Below the pieces are notes generated by a model. That model had not been told where the DNA came from and ran no database searches. It saw only the letters and a program-made list of their open reading frames with translations. Shown piece by piece: positions 1 to 8,014 of a DNA stretch of 64,000 bases. Source of the stretch: an uncultured Aquimarina sp. (GTDB taxonomy: Bacteria > Bacteroidota > Bacteroidia > Flavobacteriales > Flavobacteriaceae). Numbering within the stretch: position 1 is the stretch's first letter; every line of letters starts with the position of its first letter. The position numbers were made by a program, and so were the translations under genes. The stretch is from contig CANLEM010000001.1 in NCBI GenBank assembly GCA_947489685.1, positions 1,010,339-1,074,338 of the forward strand, in the 5' to 3' direction.

Positions 1-902
1 ACATAAGTACCAGAATTATTGACATAGAATTTGTTTTCGACACCCGAATAATTGGTAAGGCAAATGTCTAAGTCGCCATCATTATCATAATCTATGGCAT
101 TGTAACATTGCCCATCTTGAGGATCTTCTGAAAAAGATAATACTGAAGTAGGAATTTTTTCGAAACCTTCACTTCCGGTTTCTTTCAATAGATTTTTAAA
201 TAAAAAATCTGGTTTTATTCCTGTTGGTCCAGCTGCCGGGCCACTTGCAATAAATAAATCTGTATCCCCGTCCTCATCATAATCGGTCCAGTTAGATACG
301 GTGTATGCCGCTTTTTCGGTAAGAAACTCGTATGACTCTGTTACTGCTGTAAAAGTACCATCTGCATTTCCTCTGTACAAACGATTTGGGAAACTTGACG
401 GATTTAAAAAACCATCTGCAAAAGTTAGAATAAAATCGGGATAACTATCATTATTATAATCGCACCATTGCGTACTCCAGGTAGCAGAGTTGATGGTATT
501 TAAAATAGTATTTGCTTCTGTAAACTGGCCATTGCCATCATTAACATATATTCTGGTTTGTAATGTAGAAGGAGCCGAGAATCTTGAATAGATAAGGTCT
601 AAATCACCATCATTTTGATAATCCGCCCAACTGCTTCCTGCTAATGCAGTAGCTATAGGGATCGTAGAACCTCCTGGTGCAACCTCAAACTTTCCTTTTC
701 CTAGATTCCTATAAATAGTACCTCCATAAAATAGATCCAAAAGGTCGTCATTATCGATATCTGTCCATGAAGTCCCAAAATATGTGCCTCCAATTGTTGG
801 ACCAGAAACGATAGGGTTGTCTGTTTCTGTTATTAATGTAAATTTTTGTGATAAAGCAGTGAAAGTAACACAAGAAAAAAAGAATAAAAGTAAAGTTCTC
901 AT
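1..902 (-). CDS. FG-GAP/VCBS repeat secreted protein, C-terminal part outside the window
   Basis: The reading frame is open from an ATG at 902 to the window edge, so only the N-terminal 300 residues are seen. It starts with a signal peptide (MRTLLLFFFSCVTFTALSQ). At least five Asp/Asn-rich, calcium-loop-like units follow, such as DIDNDDLLDL, DYQNDGDLDL, DYNNDSYPDF and DYDNDGDLDI. These are typical of FG-GAP/VCBS repeats, which fold into beta-propeller blades in secreted or cell-surface proteins. Flavobacterial proteins of this kind usually end with a type IX secretion sorting domain; that end would lie to the left of position 1 and cannot be checked. The substrate or ligand is unknown. Confidence 0.85.
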   Translation of the reverse strand, partial: MRTLLLFFFSCVTFTALSQKFTLITETDNPIVSGPTIGGTYFGTSWTDIDNDDLLDLFYGGTIYRNLGKGKFEVAPGGSTIPIATALAGSSWADYQNDGDLDLIYSRFSAPSTLQTRIYVNDGNGQFTEANTILNTINSATWSTQWCDYNNDSYPDFILTFADGFLNPSSFPNRLYRGNADGTFTAVTESYEFLTEKAAYTVSNWTDYDEDGDTDLFIASGPAAGPTGIKPDFLFKNLLKETGSEGFEKIPTSVLSFSEDPQDGQCYNAIDYDNDGDLDICLTNYSGVENKFYVNNSGTY

Positions 903-985
903 ATGCCCAGGATTTTAAGATTTATAGTATTAAAATTCTATAAAACCGAGCTAGAAAGCGTTTATAATTATAATTTTTTACTTCT

Positions 986-2116
986 TTATTTATCTTGACC
1001 TATCAGATTCTTTCTTTTATACTCTGAAGGTGTGCAATTGTATTTGTTTTTAAAAGCAGTGTTAAAGGTAGCTTTGTTATTAAATCCTACATCAAAATAA
1101 ATGGTTTTAATGCTTGTAGAACTATCTTCCAGTAATAATTTTTTGGCTTCTTCTAGACGATATTCATTGATAAATTGATTGAAATTCTTTTTCGCCTTTT
1201 CATTAATGAGCTTAGAAAGAACATGACTAGAATATCCTACCTTGTCTGCAAGATGCACTAATCTTAAATTATTGTCTAAATAGGGTTTGTCATTTTTAAT
1301 ATAAGAAAGCAATTTTTGGTAAAATTCTTCTTTAGTAGTTTCGGTTAACTCAGTATGATTGGTGGATTTGAAAAATAGATTTGATAAGAGTTCGCCATTA
1401 AAAATTGAAGGTTCTTTGTAAACGGTATACCCAAGAATGTAAATGGACAGGGACATAGAAAAAGAAATCGCATAATCCCATCCAACATTGAAAAAAGAAA
1501 ACTTAACCAAAGTATAATAACTTATATAAGAAAGGGTAAAGATGAAAAATAAAGCAATAAGAAGGTGCGTCCACTTTTTTCTCATGACCTCATATTGCGA
1601 TTCAGGTTTGTCTTTATAAAAAGAAATCAGATCTTTAATAATAATTAGATAAATAATAAGAGAAAGGGCAGGTAACCAAGGAGATCTAATAGACCAAAAG
1701 AAATATGATAGGACATCACCGTTGTAATCGTTTATATTTTGAAACCCTTTGGACTTAAAAAAATAAAAGGCATTTAGAAATAGTGATAAAAATGCTGGTA
1801 AAAAATGATACCAGCCTATCTTAAAAGATTTGCGATAAAACTTGGTGATATAACTGTATAACAACGGTCCAAAAGTTAGATACCAGGTAGAATCAAAAAA
1901 ATAGAGATAAGGATATTTGATCTTATATCCTGTCCAAAAGAAAACATATTGGAGCAAGATAAATGAGAACCCAAGGATTAAAAGAATTATTGGGAGGTTA
2001 TGAACTCTATTGTTTTTATTTAAACCCAAAACAAAGCTTAGAAAGAACCCGAATGAACTAACCAGTAAAAAAATGGAAGTCCATGTATCAAAAGATGGAG
2101 ACAGGTCCGCTTGCAT
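986..2116 (-). CDS. Membrane-anchored AraC-family transcriptional regulator
   Basis: This 376-residue protein has about seven hydrophobic helices in residues 10-245 and a C-terminal AraC/XylS double helix-turn-helix at about 275-370. Recognisable parts are LADKVGYSSHVLSKLINE for the first HTH and the conserved end FDVGFNNKATFNTAFKNKYN followed by CTPSEYKR. Such 7TM-AraC proteins are common in Bacteroidota and are thought to sense signals at the membrane while binding DNA directly. The gene starts 8 nt after the rpe stop codon, so it is probably co-transcribed with rpe. Its ligand and targets are not visible. Confidence 0.9.
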   Translation of the reverse strand: MQADLSPSFDTWTSIFLLVSSFGFFLSFVLGLNKNNRVHNLPIILLILGFSFILLQYVFFWTGYKIKYPYLYFFDSTWYLTFGPLLYSYITKFYRKSFKIGWYHFLPAFLSLFLNAFYFFKSKGFQNINDYNGDVLSYFFWSIRSPWLPALSLIIYLIIIKDLISFYKDKPESQYEVMRKKWTHLLIALFFIFTLSYISYYTLVKFSFFNVGWDYAISFSMSLSIYILGYTVYKEPSIFNGELLSNLFFKSTNHTELTETTKEEFYQKLLSYIKNDKPYLDNNLRLVHLADKVGYSSHVLSKLINEKAKKNFNQFINEYRLEEAKKLLLEDSSTSIKTIYFDVGFNNKATFNTAFKNKYNCTPSEYKRKNLIGQDK

Positions 2117-2124
2117 TGTATTTC

Positions 2125-2787
2125 TTAAGTTTTAATAATTTCTTTTAATTCTTTAATAGTATGAGTAGGATTTTCGCTTTTAAATACAAAACTTCCTGCA
2201 ACCAAAACATCTGCTCCTGCATCAACTAGTTTTTTGGCATTTTTATTGGTAACTCCTCCATCAATTTCTATGAGTGTATTTGCCCCATTACGCTCAATGA
2301 TTTCTTTTAAGGTTTCTACTTTTTTATAGGTATTCTCTATAAAGGATTGACCACCAAAACCAGGATTTACACTCATTATACAAACCAAATCAATGTCATT
2401 AATTACATCTTCGAGTAAATTAACATTGGTATGTGGATTTATGGCAACACCAGCTTTCATGCCTTCTGCTTTTATGGCTTGAAGTGTTCTATGTAAATGA
2501 GTACAAGCTTCATAGTGTACAGTAAGGATATTACTACCCAGATCAGCAAAAGTTTTTATGTAACGATCTGGATCTACAATCATAAGATGCACATCGATGG
2601 TTTTTGTTGCATGTTTTGCAATATCTCTAAGAACAGGCATTCCAAAGGAAATGTTAGGTACAAAAACACCATCCATAATATCTATATGAAACCAGTCTGC
2701 ATCACTAGCGTTGATCATTTCAACATCGCGTTGTAAATTTGCAAAGTCTGCAGCTAGAACTGAGGGAGCAATAAGTTTTGAAGCCAT
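2125..2787 (-). CDS. rpe: Ribulose-phosphate 3-epimerase
   Basis: Rpe interconverts ribulose 5-phosphate and xylulose 5-phosphate in the cytosolic pentose phosphate pathway. The protein is a full-length 220-residue TIM barrel. Visible signatures are the N-terminal APSVLAADFANL, the metal-binding IDIMDGVFVPNISFG, VHLMI for the following histidine, SVNPGFGGQSF and the phosphate-binding IDGGV and VAGS loops. The first Met, just before ASKLIAPSVLAADF, fits the family start. A TAttTTTG box lies about 20 nt upstream. The AraC gene follows 8 nt after the stop, so the two are likely an operon. Confidence 0.97.
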   Translation of the reverse strand: MASKLIAPSVLAADFANLQRDVEMINASDADWFHIDIMDGVFVPNISFGMPVLRDIAKHATKTIDVHLMIVDPDRYIKTFADLGSNILTVHYEACTHLHRTLQAIKAEGMKAGVAINPHTNVNLLEDVINDIDLVCIMSVNPGFGGQSFIENTYKKVETLKEIIERNGANTLIEIDGGVTNKNAKKLVDAGADVLVAGSFVFKSENPTHTIKELKEIIKT

Positions 2788-2806
2788 AAAATAATATCGT
2801 TTCGAG

Positions 2807-2814
2807 CAAAAATA
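2807..2814 (-). promoter_or_regulatory. Candidate -7 box of rpe (TATTTTTG)
   Basis: The minus strand reads TATTTTTG, matching the Bacteroidota primary-sigma -7 consensus TAnnTTTG, about 20 nt before the rpe start. I see no clear TTTG -33 box at the usual 19-21 nt spacing. Confidence 0.4.
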
Positions 2815-2837
2815 CTATTAAAGTTTTAATTTATGGG

Positions 2838-3245
2838 TTAAGATAGCTTCATAAATTTATGAGCGAGATAGGAGATATTCTTAAAGATATCAGGGTTATG
2901 TGATTTCTGTTCTTTTAAAAAAAGTTGAAATTCCTGATTATTATTTTTTTCGGTGACAACCGTAAAAGAAGAATGATATTCAGAGAATGAAGTATCTGCT
3001 ATTTCGCGATCAAATATTTTAATTAGATTAAAGTGTCTTTGATCTAATTTTATTTTCTCATATACTTCTAATAAGATATCCCTTTGTCCTTCTATTACCT
3101 GAAAAAAATTGCCAGAAGAATACATCAATATCCCCGTTATATTATAAGCGTTATTACGTTCTTTTACAGTTTCTAATAATTCATTTATATCAGAATCTGT
3201 AAGAGTCGGGTGCGCAGTACTTACATAGCTTATAGTTTTTAACAT
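2838..3245 (-). CDS. BLUF-domain blue-light sensor, single domain
   Basis: This 135-residue protein is essentially one BLUF domain, which binds FAD and signals blue light through hydrogen-bond switching. The key residues keep the family spacing: Tyr7 (ISYVS), Asn31 (ERNNAYNITGIL) and Gln49 (NFFQVIEGQ), with the usual 24- and 42-residue steps from the tyrosine. DQRH (residues 68-71) is the conserved D-x-RH element. At the place of the usual W-x-M near the end of the core, this protein has Tyr90-His-Ser92 (FSEYHS). There is no output domain, so it probably acts through a partner protein or on its own oligomeric state. Its own gene is monocistronic between rpoD and rpe. Confidence 0.92.
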   Translation of the reverse strand: MLKTISYVSTAHPTLTDSDINELLETVKERNNAYNITGILMYSSGNFFQVIEGQRDILLEVYEKIKLDQRHFNLIKIFDREIADTSFSEYHSSFTVVTEKNNNQEFQLFLKEQKSHNPDIFKNISYLAHKFMKLS

Positions 3246-3318
3246 ATTAAGAGGATTCTTATTTAAAGATACGGCTTTTTGTGTTAAACCTTTTTGGTTT
3301 TGGTATAAACGTTAAATG

Positions 3319-3346
3319 AAAAAACCTCCGGTAATCAGCCGGAGGT
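3319..3346 (-). terminator. Rho-independent terminator after rpoD
   Basis: An 8-bp perfect stem ACCTCCGG/CCGGAGGT with a 7-nt loop is followed on the minus strand by six T residues. It lies about 65 nt after the rpoD stop codon. Confidence 0.9.
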
Positions 3347-3409
3347 CATTCATCAATCAAAAAACGAACAGTTATGTTATAAAACTGTTTGTAACTGCAA
3401 TTTAGGAAT

Positions 3410-4273
3410 TTATCCTAAATATGTCTTCAATATTTTACTTCTAGATGTATGTTTTAATCTACGAATTGCTTTTTCTTTAATTTGACGTACACGTTCACGA
3501 GTTAAATCAAATGTTTCTCCAATTTCTTCAAGTGTCATTGGATGCTGATCACCAAGACCAAAATATAATCTAATAACATCGGCTTCTCTAGGTGTTAACG
3601 TTTCTAGAGCTCGCTCTATTTCGGTACGTAAAGATTCATGCAATAATGATCTATCTGGGTTTGGAGATTCTCCTGAGTTTAATACATCATAAAGATTAGA
3701 ATCTTCTCCTTCAACAAGAGGAGCATCCATACTTACATGACGGCCAGAATTTTTCATAGATTCTTTTACGTCATTGATAGTCATATCTAATTCTTTTGCA
3801 ATTTCTTCGGCACTTGGTGGGCGCTCATGAGATTGCTCTAAGAATGCATAGGTTTTATTAATTTTATTAATAGAACCAATTTTATTTAATGGCAAACGAA
3901 CGATACGAGATTGCTCTGCCAATGCTTGCAAGATAGATTGACGAATCCACCATACCGCATATGAGATGAACTTAAATCCACGAGTCTCATCAAAACGTTT
4001 TGCAGCTTTTATTAATCCAAGATTACCTTCGTTAATAAGATCAGGAAGAGTAAGTCCTTGATTTTGATATTGCTTAGCAACAGATACCACGAATCTTAAA
4101 TTTGCCTTTGTTAATTTTTCAAGGGCTCTTTCGTCACCTGCCTTAATACGCTGAGCTAATTCTACTTCTTCATCCGCAGTAATAAGATCTACTTTACCAA
4201 TTTCCTGTAAATACTTATCCAGCGATGCAGTCTCACGATTCGTTACCTGCTTCGTAATTTTAAGTTGTCTCAT
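3410..4273 (-). CDS. rpoD: Primary RNA polymerase sigma factor (sigma-70/SigA type)
   Basis: This is the housekeeping sigma factor of a bacteroidete. It is 287 residues, short because it lacks region 1.1, as is usual in this phylum. Region 1.2 is [25 protein letters not shown]. Region 2 includes the core-binding [20 protein letters not shown] and the -10 recognition stretch [15 protein letters not shown]. Region 3 includes [13 protein letters not shown]. Region 4.2 contains the [23 protein letters not shown]. The MRQLKIT start is the normal one for flavobacterial orthologues. The gene is monocistronic, followed by a strong terminator, and has a tandem 11-bp repeat about 60-85 nt upstream. Confidence 0.98.
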   Translation of the reverse strand: MRQLKITKQVTNRETASLDKYLQEIGKVDLITADEEVELAQRIKAGDERALEKLTKANLRFVVSVAKQYQNQGLTLPDLINEGNLGLIKAAKRFDETRGFKFISYAVWWIRQSILQALAEQSRIVRLPLNKIGSINKINKTYAFLEQSHERPPSAEEIAKELDMTINDVKESMKNSGRHVSMDAPLVEGEDSNLYDVLNSGESPNPDRSLLHESLRTEIERALETLTPREADVIRLYFGLGDQHPMTLEEIGETFDLTRERVRQIKEKAIRRLKHTSRSKILKTYLG

Positions 4274-4334
4274 CTATGTTCTCCTTGAAATTTTATTTGT
4301 GAATATTTAGGGCCTTTATTTATTATACGTAATA

Positions 4335-4356
4335 TGTTACAAAAATGTTACAAAAA
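4335..4356. repeat. Tandem 11-bp repeat upstream of rpoD
   Basis: TGTTACAAAAA occurs twice head to tail on the plus strand (4335-4345 and 4346-4356). On the minus strand each copy reads TTTTTGTAACA, so each contains a TTTG that could act as a -33 element. A TATAAT-like stretch lies about 20 nt further towards rpoD. It may be a promoter or an operator; no function is proven. Confidence 0.5.
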
Positions 4357-4515
4357 CGATATTTTTTAATCTAAAATATTCACTTTCATTTTGTTTGTCG
4401 TAAAGCAAAACCCTTACTAACACTGGATATTGTTAATATTTGTGTTTTATGAAAAAAAAGTAAAAATCCTTCTGAAATAAAAGGCATATACGTGTTGCAT
4501 TTGACTGATTTTATT

Positions 4516-5994
4516 TTAAAATTGATAAGAAAACCCGGTTTGGATTGCAAAATAAAACGGTCTGTAAGATGCTGTATTATTAGTAGCATTTTGTAATTGA
4601 TATTTGGCAATAGGTTCTATATTAAAATAGATGTTTCTGCTAAGTTTGTATTGAAAGCTTGCTCCAAGGTTGATACTGAAATTCGTTTTGGAAATTTTAG
4701 AATTTCTTCCGGTTGCTAAAGTATTCGATTGCGAAGTCGCTGTAATTGTATTACTGTTTAAAATAACTAAACTAACACCTCCTATTACCGATGTAACCAC
4801 CTTTTTGTCAATGATATCATAACCTACCTCCATGGCTATCTCGTGATAATTGATCTTTTGGGTAAAATTAATCTCTTCCTGATTACTTAAGATTTGATTT
4901 ATCTGGTTGTTAGGTCTAATCCCAATACTACCCAGTACACTTACGAACAAGGAGTCGGTTTTAATATTTTTTACTTCATTGCGGATTCGAAATTGATTGT
5001 ATCCAATTCTTGAATAGAATTTCTTATTCAGGTGAGACTTTAGAATAACACCATATCCTAAACTGATGTCTCCACTGTTAGAATTTTGTAATAGGGTATT
5101 ATCAATTAAAGATCCTTGAGGTACTATATTATATACAGGAATAATGTGCGCTTGAATACTAAACCTGGGAGAAAACTTATTTTCGAGGATAGAATCGATA
5201 GGTTTACTGGTCTCGTTAACGAGCAATGTGTCTTTTTTAGCGATCAACATTTCAGGTTTGATCCTATCCTCTAGGTTGTTTATGGTATCTATTTTGGTGG
5301 CTATTTCATCATTAGTTACTATCTCACTGTCTTTTATATACTCGTCGGGATTTGAAATTTTAGAAATGGTCGATTCTTTTTGTTTAGCGTCGATATGCTT
5401 CGGGTCTGAATTGCCTGCATTTTTTGTTTTTTCGGCAGGATTTACGTTTTTCTGATATTGATGCTTAGTTTCTGTAACCTTAGTGTTGTTTGATGCGTGA
5501 TATTCCGCAATTGTTTTTATAGAATCTTTAAATTTTTCTGAAACCTTAAAACCAGGATTTGTATTAATCGGTATGTTCTTCTCGTTTTTTAAACCAGAGT
5601 TTGCTTTTTTACTTCTATTGACAATTATGACATTGGTTTTATTTGTTGTGTTTTTTACTTTATTCGACTCACTCAATGATTCAGGAAGATTTTGCTCAAC
5701 AATGTTTTCAATTTCTGGCACTTCAGTTATAATAGATTCTTCACAGTTTTCTATAGTTATTTCTGTATCAGTGACCTTATCATTTGTATTAGGATTACTA
5801 GACAGGTTTAGTATTATTGCTGTGCCTATAGCGATAGATATAAGACCAATGGATAATACCCAATAAGGCATTCTGTAACGCTCTTTGGGTTTTAGTCCGG
5901 CTTCAATATTCTCCCAAGATACTCTGGTAGGAGATGCTTTAAAATCGTTTAGTTCCTCACTAAATATTTTTCCAATGTCTTTTTTACTGGCCAT
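4516..5994 (-). CDS. Single-pass protein with C-terminal outer-membrane-type beta-barrel, putative partner of the ECF sigma
   Basis: The 492-residue protein starts inside the upstream sigma gene (11-nt overlap), so translation of the two is probably coupled. Residues 1-42 are a short, charged, probably cytoplasmic segment. A hydrophobic helix follows (about 43-64, YWVLSIGLISIAIGTAIILN). Residues 65-285 are low-complexity, rich in Asn, Lys, Glu and Thr, and probably disordered. Residues 287-492 show alternating beta strands like a PF13568-type outer-membrane barrel and end in an aromatic residue (GFSYQF). The placement next to an ECF sigma gene and the N-terminal layout suggest an anti-sigma role, but I see no known anti-sigma motif. 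A protein with both an inner-membrane helix and a barrel would have to cross the periplasm; alternatively the C-terminal domain is a soluble beta domain. Confidence 0.75.
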   Translation of the reverse strand: MASKKDIGKIFSEELNDFKASPTRVSWENIEAGLKPKERYRMPYWVLSIGLISIAIGTAIILNLSSNPNTNDKVTDTEITIENCEESIITEVPEIENIVEQNLPESLSESNKVKNTTNKTNVIIVNRSKKANSGLKNEKNIPINTNPGFKVSEKFKDSIKTIAEYHASNNTKVTETKHQYQKNVNPAEKTKNAGNSDPKHIDAKQKESTISKISNPDEYIKDSEIVTNDEIATKIDTINNLEDRIKPEMLIAKKDTLLVNETSKPIDSILENKFSPRFSIQAHIIPVYNIVPQGSLIDNTLLQNSNSGDISLGYGVILKSHLNKKFYSRIGYNQFRIRNEVKNIKTDSLFVSVLGSIGIRPNNQINQILSNQEEINFTQKINYHEIAMEVGYDIIDKKVVTSVIGGVSLVILNSNTITATSQSNTLATGRNSKISKTNFSINLGASFQYKLSRNIYFNIEPIAKYQLQNATNNTASYRPFYFAIQTGFSYQF

Positions 5995-6541
5995 TACTTA
6001 TCGCAATTTTTTTTAAACAGTTTGTATTTGACATTATTTTTGTTTTCAATATTACTTTGGCTCTATGCAAATTCGATTTTGATGTCCCTTCAGAAATATT
6101 CAGCATTTCAGCAATTTCTTTATGAGAATAATTGTCTAGTTCATATAGACTAAATACTAATCTATATCTATCGGGTAATTCTTGTATTAGTGCAAGTAAT
6201 TCATTTAAGGAAAACTTTACCATTTCTGGATCAATAGTCGTATCTGTTATTTTGTTTTCGTCTAATTTTACGTCTAAAAAGGGCGTTTTTTTATATTTAT
6301 CGATGGCTTTATTAATGGTTATTCTTTTTATCCAACCTTCAAAAGATCCTTTAAAATTATATTGATGTATTTTTTTGAAAATAGTTATAAACGCATCCTG
6401 TAAATTATCTTCGGCTTCATCATAATTTTTGCAATACTTTAGACTCAAAGCAAAAAGTACATCTTTATATAAATGAAACAATTTACTTTGCGCTTCGCGA
6501 TTATTTTTTTGACATTTTTTTACTAACTTGTTTATGTCCAA
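5984..6541 (-). CDS. ECF-type RNA polymerase sigma factor
   Basis: This 185-residue protein has the two domains of group 4 (ECF) sigma factors. Region 2 is at about residues 20-85, including YDEAEDNLQDAFITIFKKI and FEGWIKRITINKAIDKYKK. Region 4 is at about 115-172, including LPDRYRLVFSLYELDNYSH and KEIAEMLNISEGTSKSNLHR. There is no extra C-terminal sensory domain. The gene is followed, with an 11-nt overlap, by the membrane protein that may be its regulator. It is preceded by an element (6633-6664) that recurs upstream of both neighbouring lipoprotein genes, which suggests autoregulation. The inducing signal is unknown. Confidence 0.95.
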   Translation of the reverse strand: MDINKLVKKCQKNNREAQSKLFHLYKDVLFALSLKYCKNYDEAEDNLQDAFITIFKKIHQYNFKGSFEGWIKRITINKAIDKYKKTPFLDVKLDENKITDTTIDPEMVKFSLNELLALIQELPDRYRLVFSLYELDNYSHKEIAEMLNISEGTSKSNLHRAKVILKTKIMSNTNCLKKIAISNGQ

Positions 6542-6632
6542 CTCGTTAAGCTTTTTTAGAGACTTTGATTTATGCTATTGACAACGTCCAATTTCTTCAA
6601 TATATTTAAAAATAAGGCATTTGTTCATTTTT

Positions 6633-6664
6633 AATGACTGTATAATTTGTAAAGGTTGCGTATG
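6633..6664 (-). promoter_or_regulatory. Putative ECF promoter, copy A (sigma gene)
   Basis: On the minus strand CATACGCAACCTTT (6664-6651) is followed by GTCATT (6638-6633). Exactly 13 nt separate CAACCTT from GTC. The AAC-containing -35 and GTC-containing -10 have the general form of ECF promoters. The sigma gene starts about 90 nt downstream. The same element with the same spacing is found at 7930-7961 and 9094-9125. Confidence 0.7.
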
Positions 6665-6685
6665 TAGATGACTTTTTTAAAGAAA

Positions 6686-7900
6686 TTACTGTCCTATAGA
6701 CTTTGAAAGAATTGAAAGGCTTTCGGTTTGATCAACTTTAAATAGGCGATCTATGCTTTGTGAATAATTTAAATTATCCACATTTACGGTCTCAACTGCG
6801 TGGAGCTTAAGGGATTCTGGTATTGAAGATATGTTGGTTTCTTGTACAATCATTTCGGGAACATTTTGTAATTCATAATTCCCTGTTTTTTCTTTTGGGG
6901 ATATGATTTCCCATCTTAGTACTTGAGAATTTTGACTTATCCACTTTGAGTGTACATAAGAAATTTGGTCCCCAGAAATTTGAATATTCAAATTCTCAAA
7001 TGTATTATTAGCTACGGTAATATCTGGATTGATGAAATTAAATGAGGTGGGGATATTACCTCTGGTATTTTGATGATATGTAGCATTTTGATCATAGGCG
7101 GTAAGTATTAATCTAAAACGTTCAAATATTGAAGGGGTATATACACTAATTTCGTTTACCGATATCTCTGGAATACGATTTACATATAGTTTATAGGCCG
7201 TAGAATCAACATTTTTATCAATTAATCCAGATAATCTGGATGCATAATAGAAATCACCTATAGTGTTCAGAGAGGATGTATTAATAATGTGTTTATTTTC
7301 CATATGGATACTATTATCTAAATCAATAATAGGATTGTTGTTTTCATTTAAATTCAGAGCTTGATATTTCGGTACTTGATTTGAAAAAGAAGTACTTATA
7401 ACAAGTAGTGGAGCACTCTCTGAAAAGGCGTATGAAAAGGTTTCTTCAAGCTTAACGTTTAAAGGAGAAAAACGCCCAAGTTGAGCTAGTATAACTTCAT
7501 TAAAATCATCAGGAAAATTATTAAGCTTTATCATCGTGTTTGATGCTGGAGAAGGGAAAAAAGCATTAGTTAATTTAATCGTTTTATTAAGAGGGATATC
7601 AATATAACTTTTTGCCATAGTTGTATTATTAATCGATAAATGCCTAAAAATTGTAAGAGCTACATTTTTACCAGAGTAAGGTTTTTCCAGATTTATATTA
7701 TCCAGATTAAAGAGTTGACCATGACCTAAATCCTCTCCATTCTCGCCCTTTATAGCATAAAATAATTTTTGATCCGTCGAGATTACTCCTTCGTCAACTA
7801 TAATAGTTAAGATAGGTTGGATATTTGAATTAGCAGGGGTATTGTCTTCAGAACATCCAATGGATATTATTAATAATGTTAGTAGAGTTATTTTTTTCAT
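6686..7900 (-). CDS. Lipoprotein of unknown function, putative ECF-regulon member
   Basis: I do not recognise a family for this 404-residue protein. It begins with a lipoprotein signal peptide (MKKITLLTLLIISIGCSED, lipidated Cys at residue 16), followed by a short Asn/Pro-rich linker. The remainder looks rich in beta structure, and its only cysteine is the lipobox one. No catalytic motif is visible. The start is well supported because a promoter-like element (copy B) lies 30-61 nt upstream. The gene is on the same strand as the ECF sigma gene, 144 nt before it, and a terminator separates it from the lipoprotein gene upstream. An outer-membrane lipoprotein controlled by the local sigma factor is the simplest reading. 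Confidence 0.8.
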   Translation of the reverse strand: MKKITLLTLLIISIGCSEDNTPANSNIQPILTIIVDEGVISTDQKLFYAIKGENGEDLGHGQLFNLDNINLEKPYSGKNVALTIFRHLSINNTTMAKSYIDIPLNKTIKLTNAFFPSPASNTMIKLNNFPDDFNEVILAQLGRFSPLNVKLEETFSYAFSESAPLLVISTSFSNQVPKYQALNLNENNNPIIDLDNSIHMENKHIINTSSLNTIGDFYYASRLSGLIDKNVDSTAYKLYVNRIPEISVNEISVYTPSIFERFRLILTAYDQNATYHQNTRGNIPTSFNFINPDITVANNTFENLNIQISGDQISYVHSKWISQNSQVLRWEIISPKEKTGNYELQNVPEMIVQETNISSIPESLKLHAVETVNVDNLNYSQSIDRLFKVDQTESLSILSKSIGQ

Positions 7901-7929
7901 TAGTATATTTTTTATGGTATTGTATTTAT

Positions 7930-7961
7930 ATAGACTTGAAGTTTAAATAAGGTTGCTTATG
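7930..7961 (-). promoter_or_regulatory. Putative ECF promoter, copy B (lipoprotein gene 6686-7900)
   Basis: The minus strand reads CATAAGCAACCTTA (7961-7948), then GTCTAT (7935-7930), with 13 nt between CAACCTT and GTC, identical to copies A and C. The start codon is 30 nt after the -10, so the 5' leader would be about 20-25 nt. Confidence 0.72.
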
Positions 7962-7964
7962 TGT

Positions 7965-8004
7965 AAAAAAACAATCCTCTCTATTTTTATTAGAGAAGAT
8001 TGTT
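7965..8004 (-). terminator. Terminator after lipoprotein gene 8015-9067
   Basis: A 14-bp stem with one mismatch (AACAATCCTCTCTA / TAGAGAAGATTGTT) and a 7-nt loop is followed on the minus strand by a run of T. It ends the upstream lipoprotein transcript, and copy B of the promoter element begins just beyond it. Confidence 0.85.
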
Positions 8005-8014
8005 TAAAATTAAA

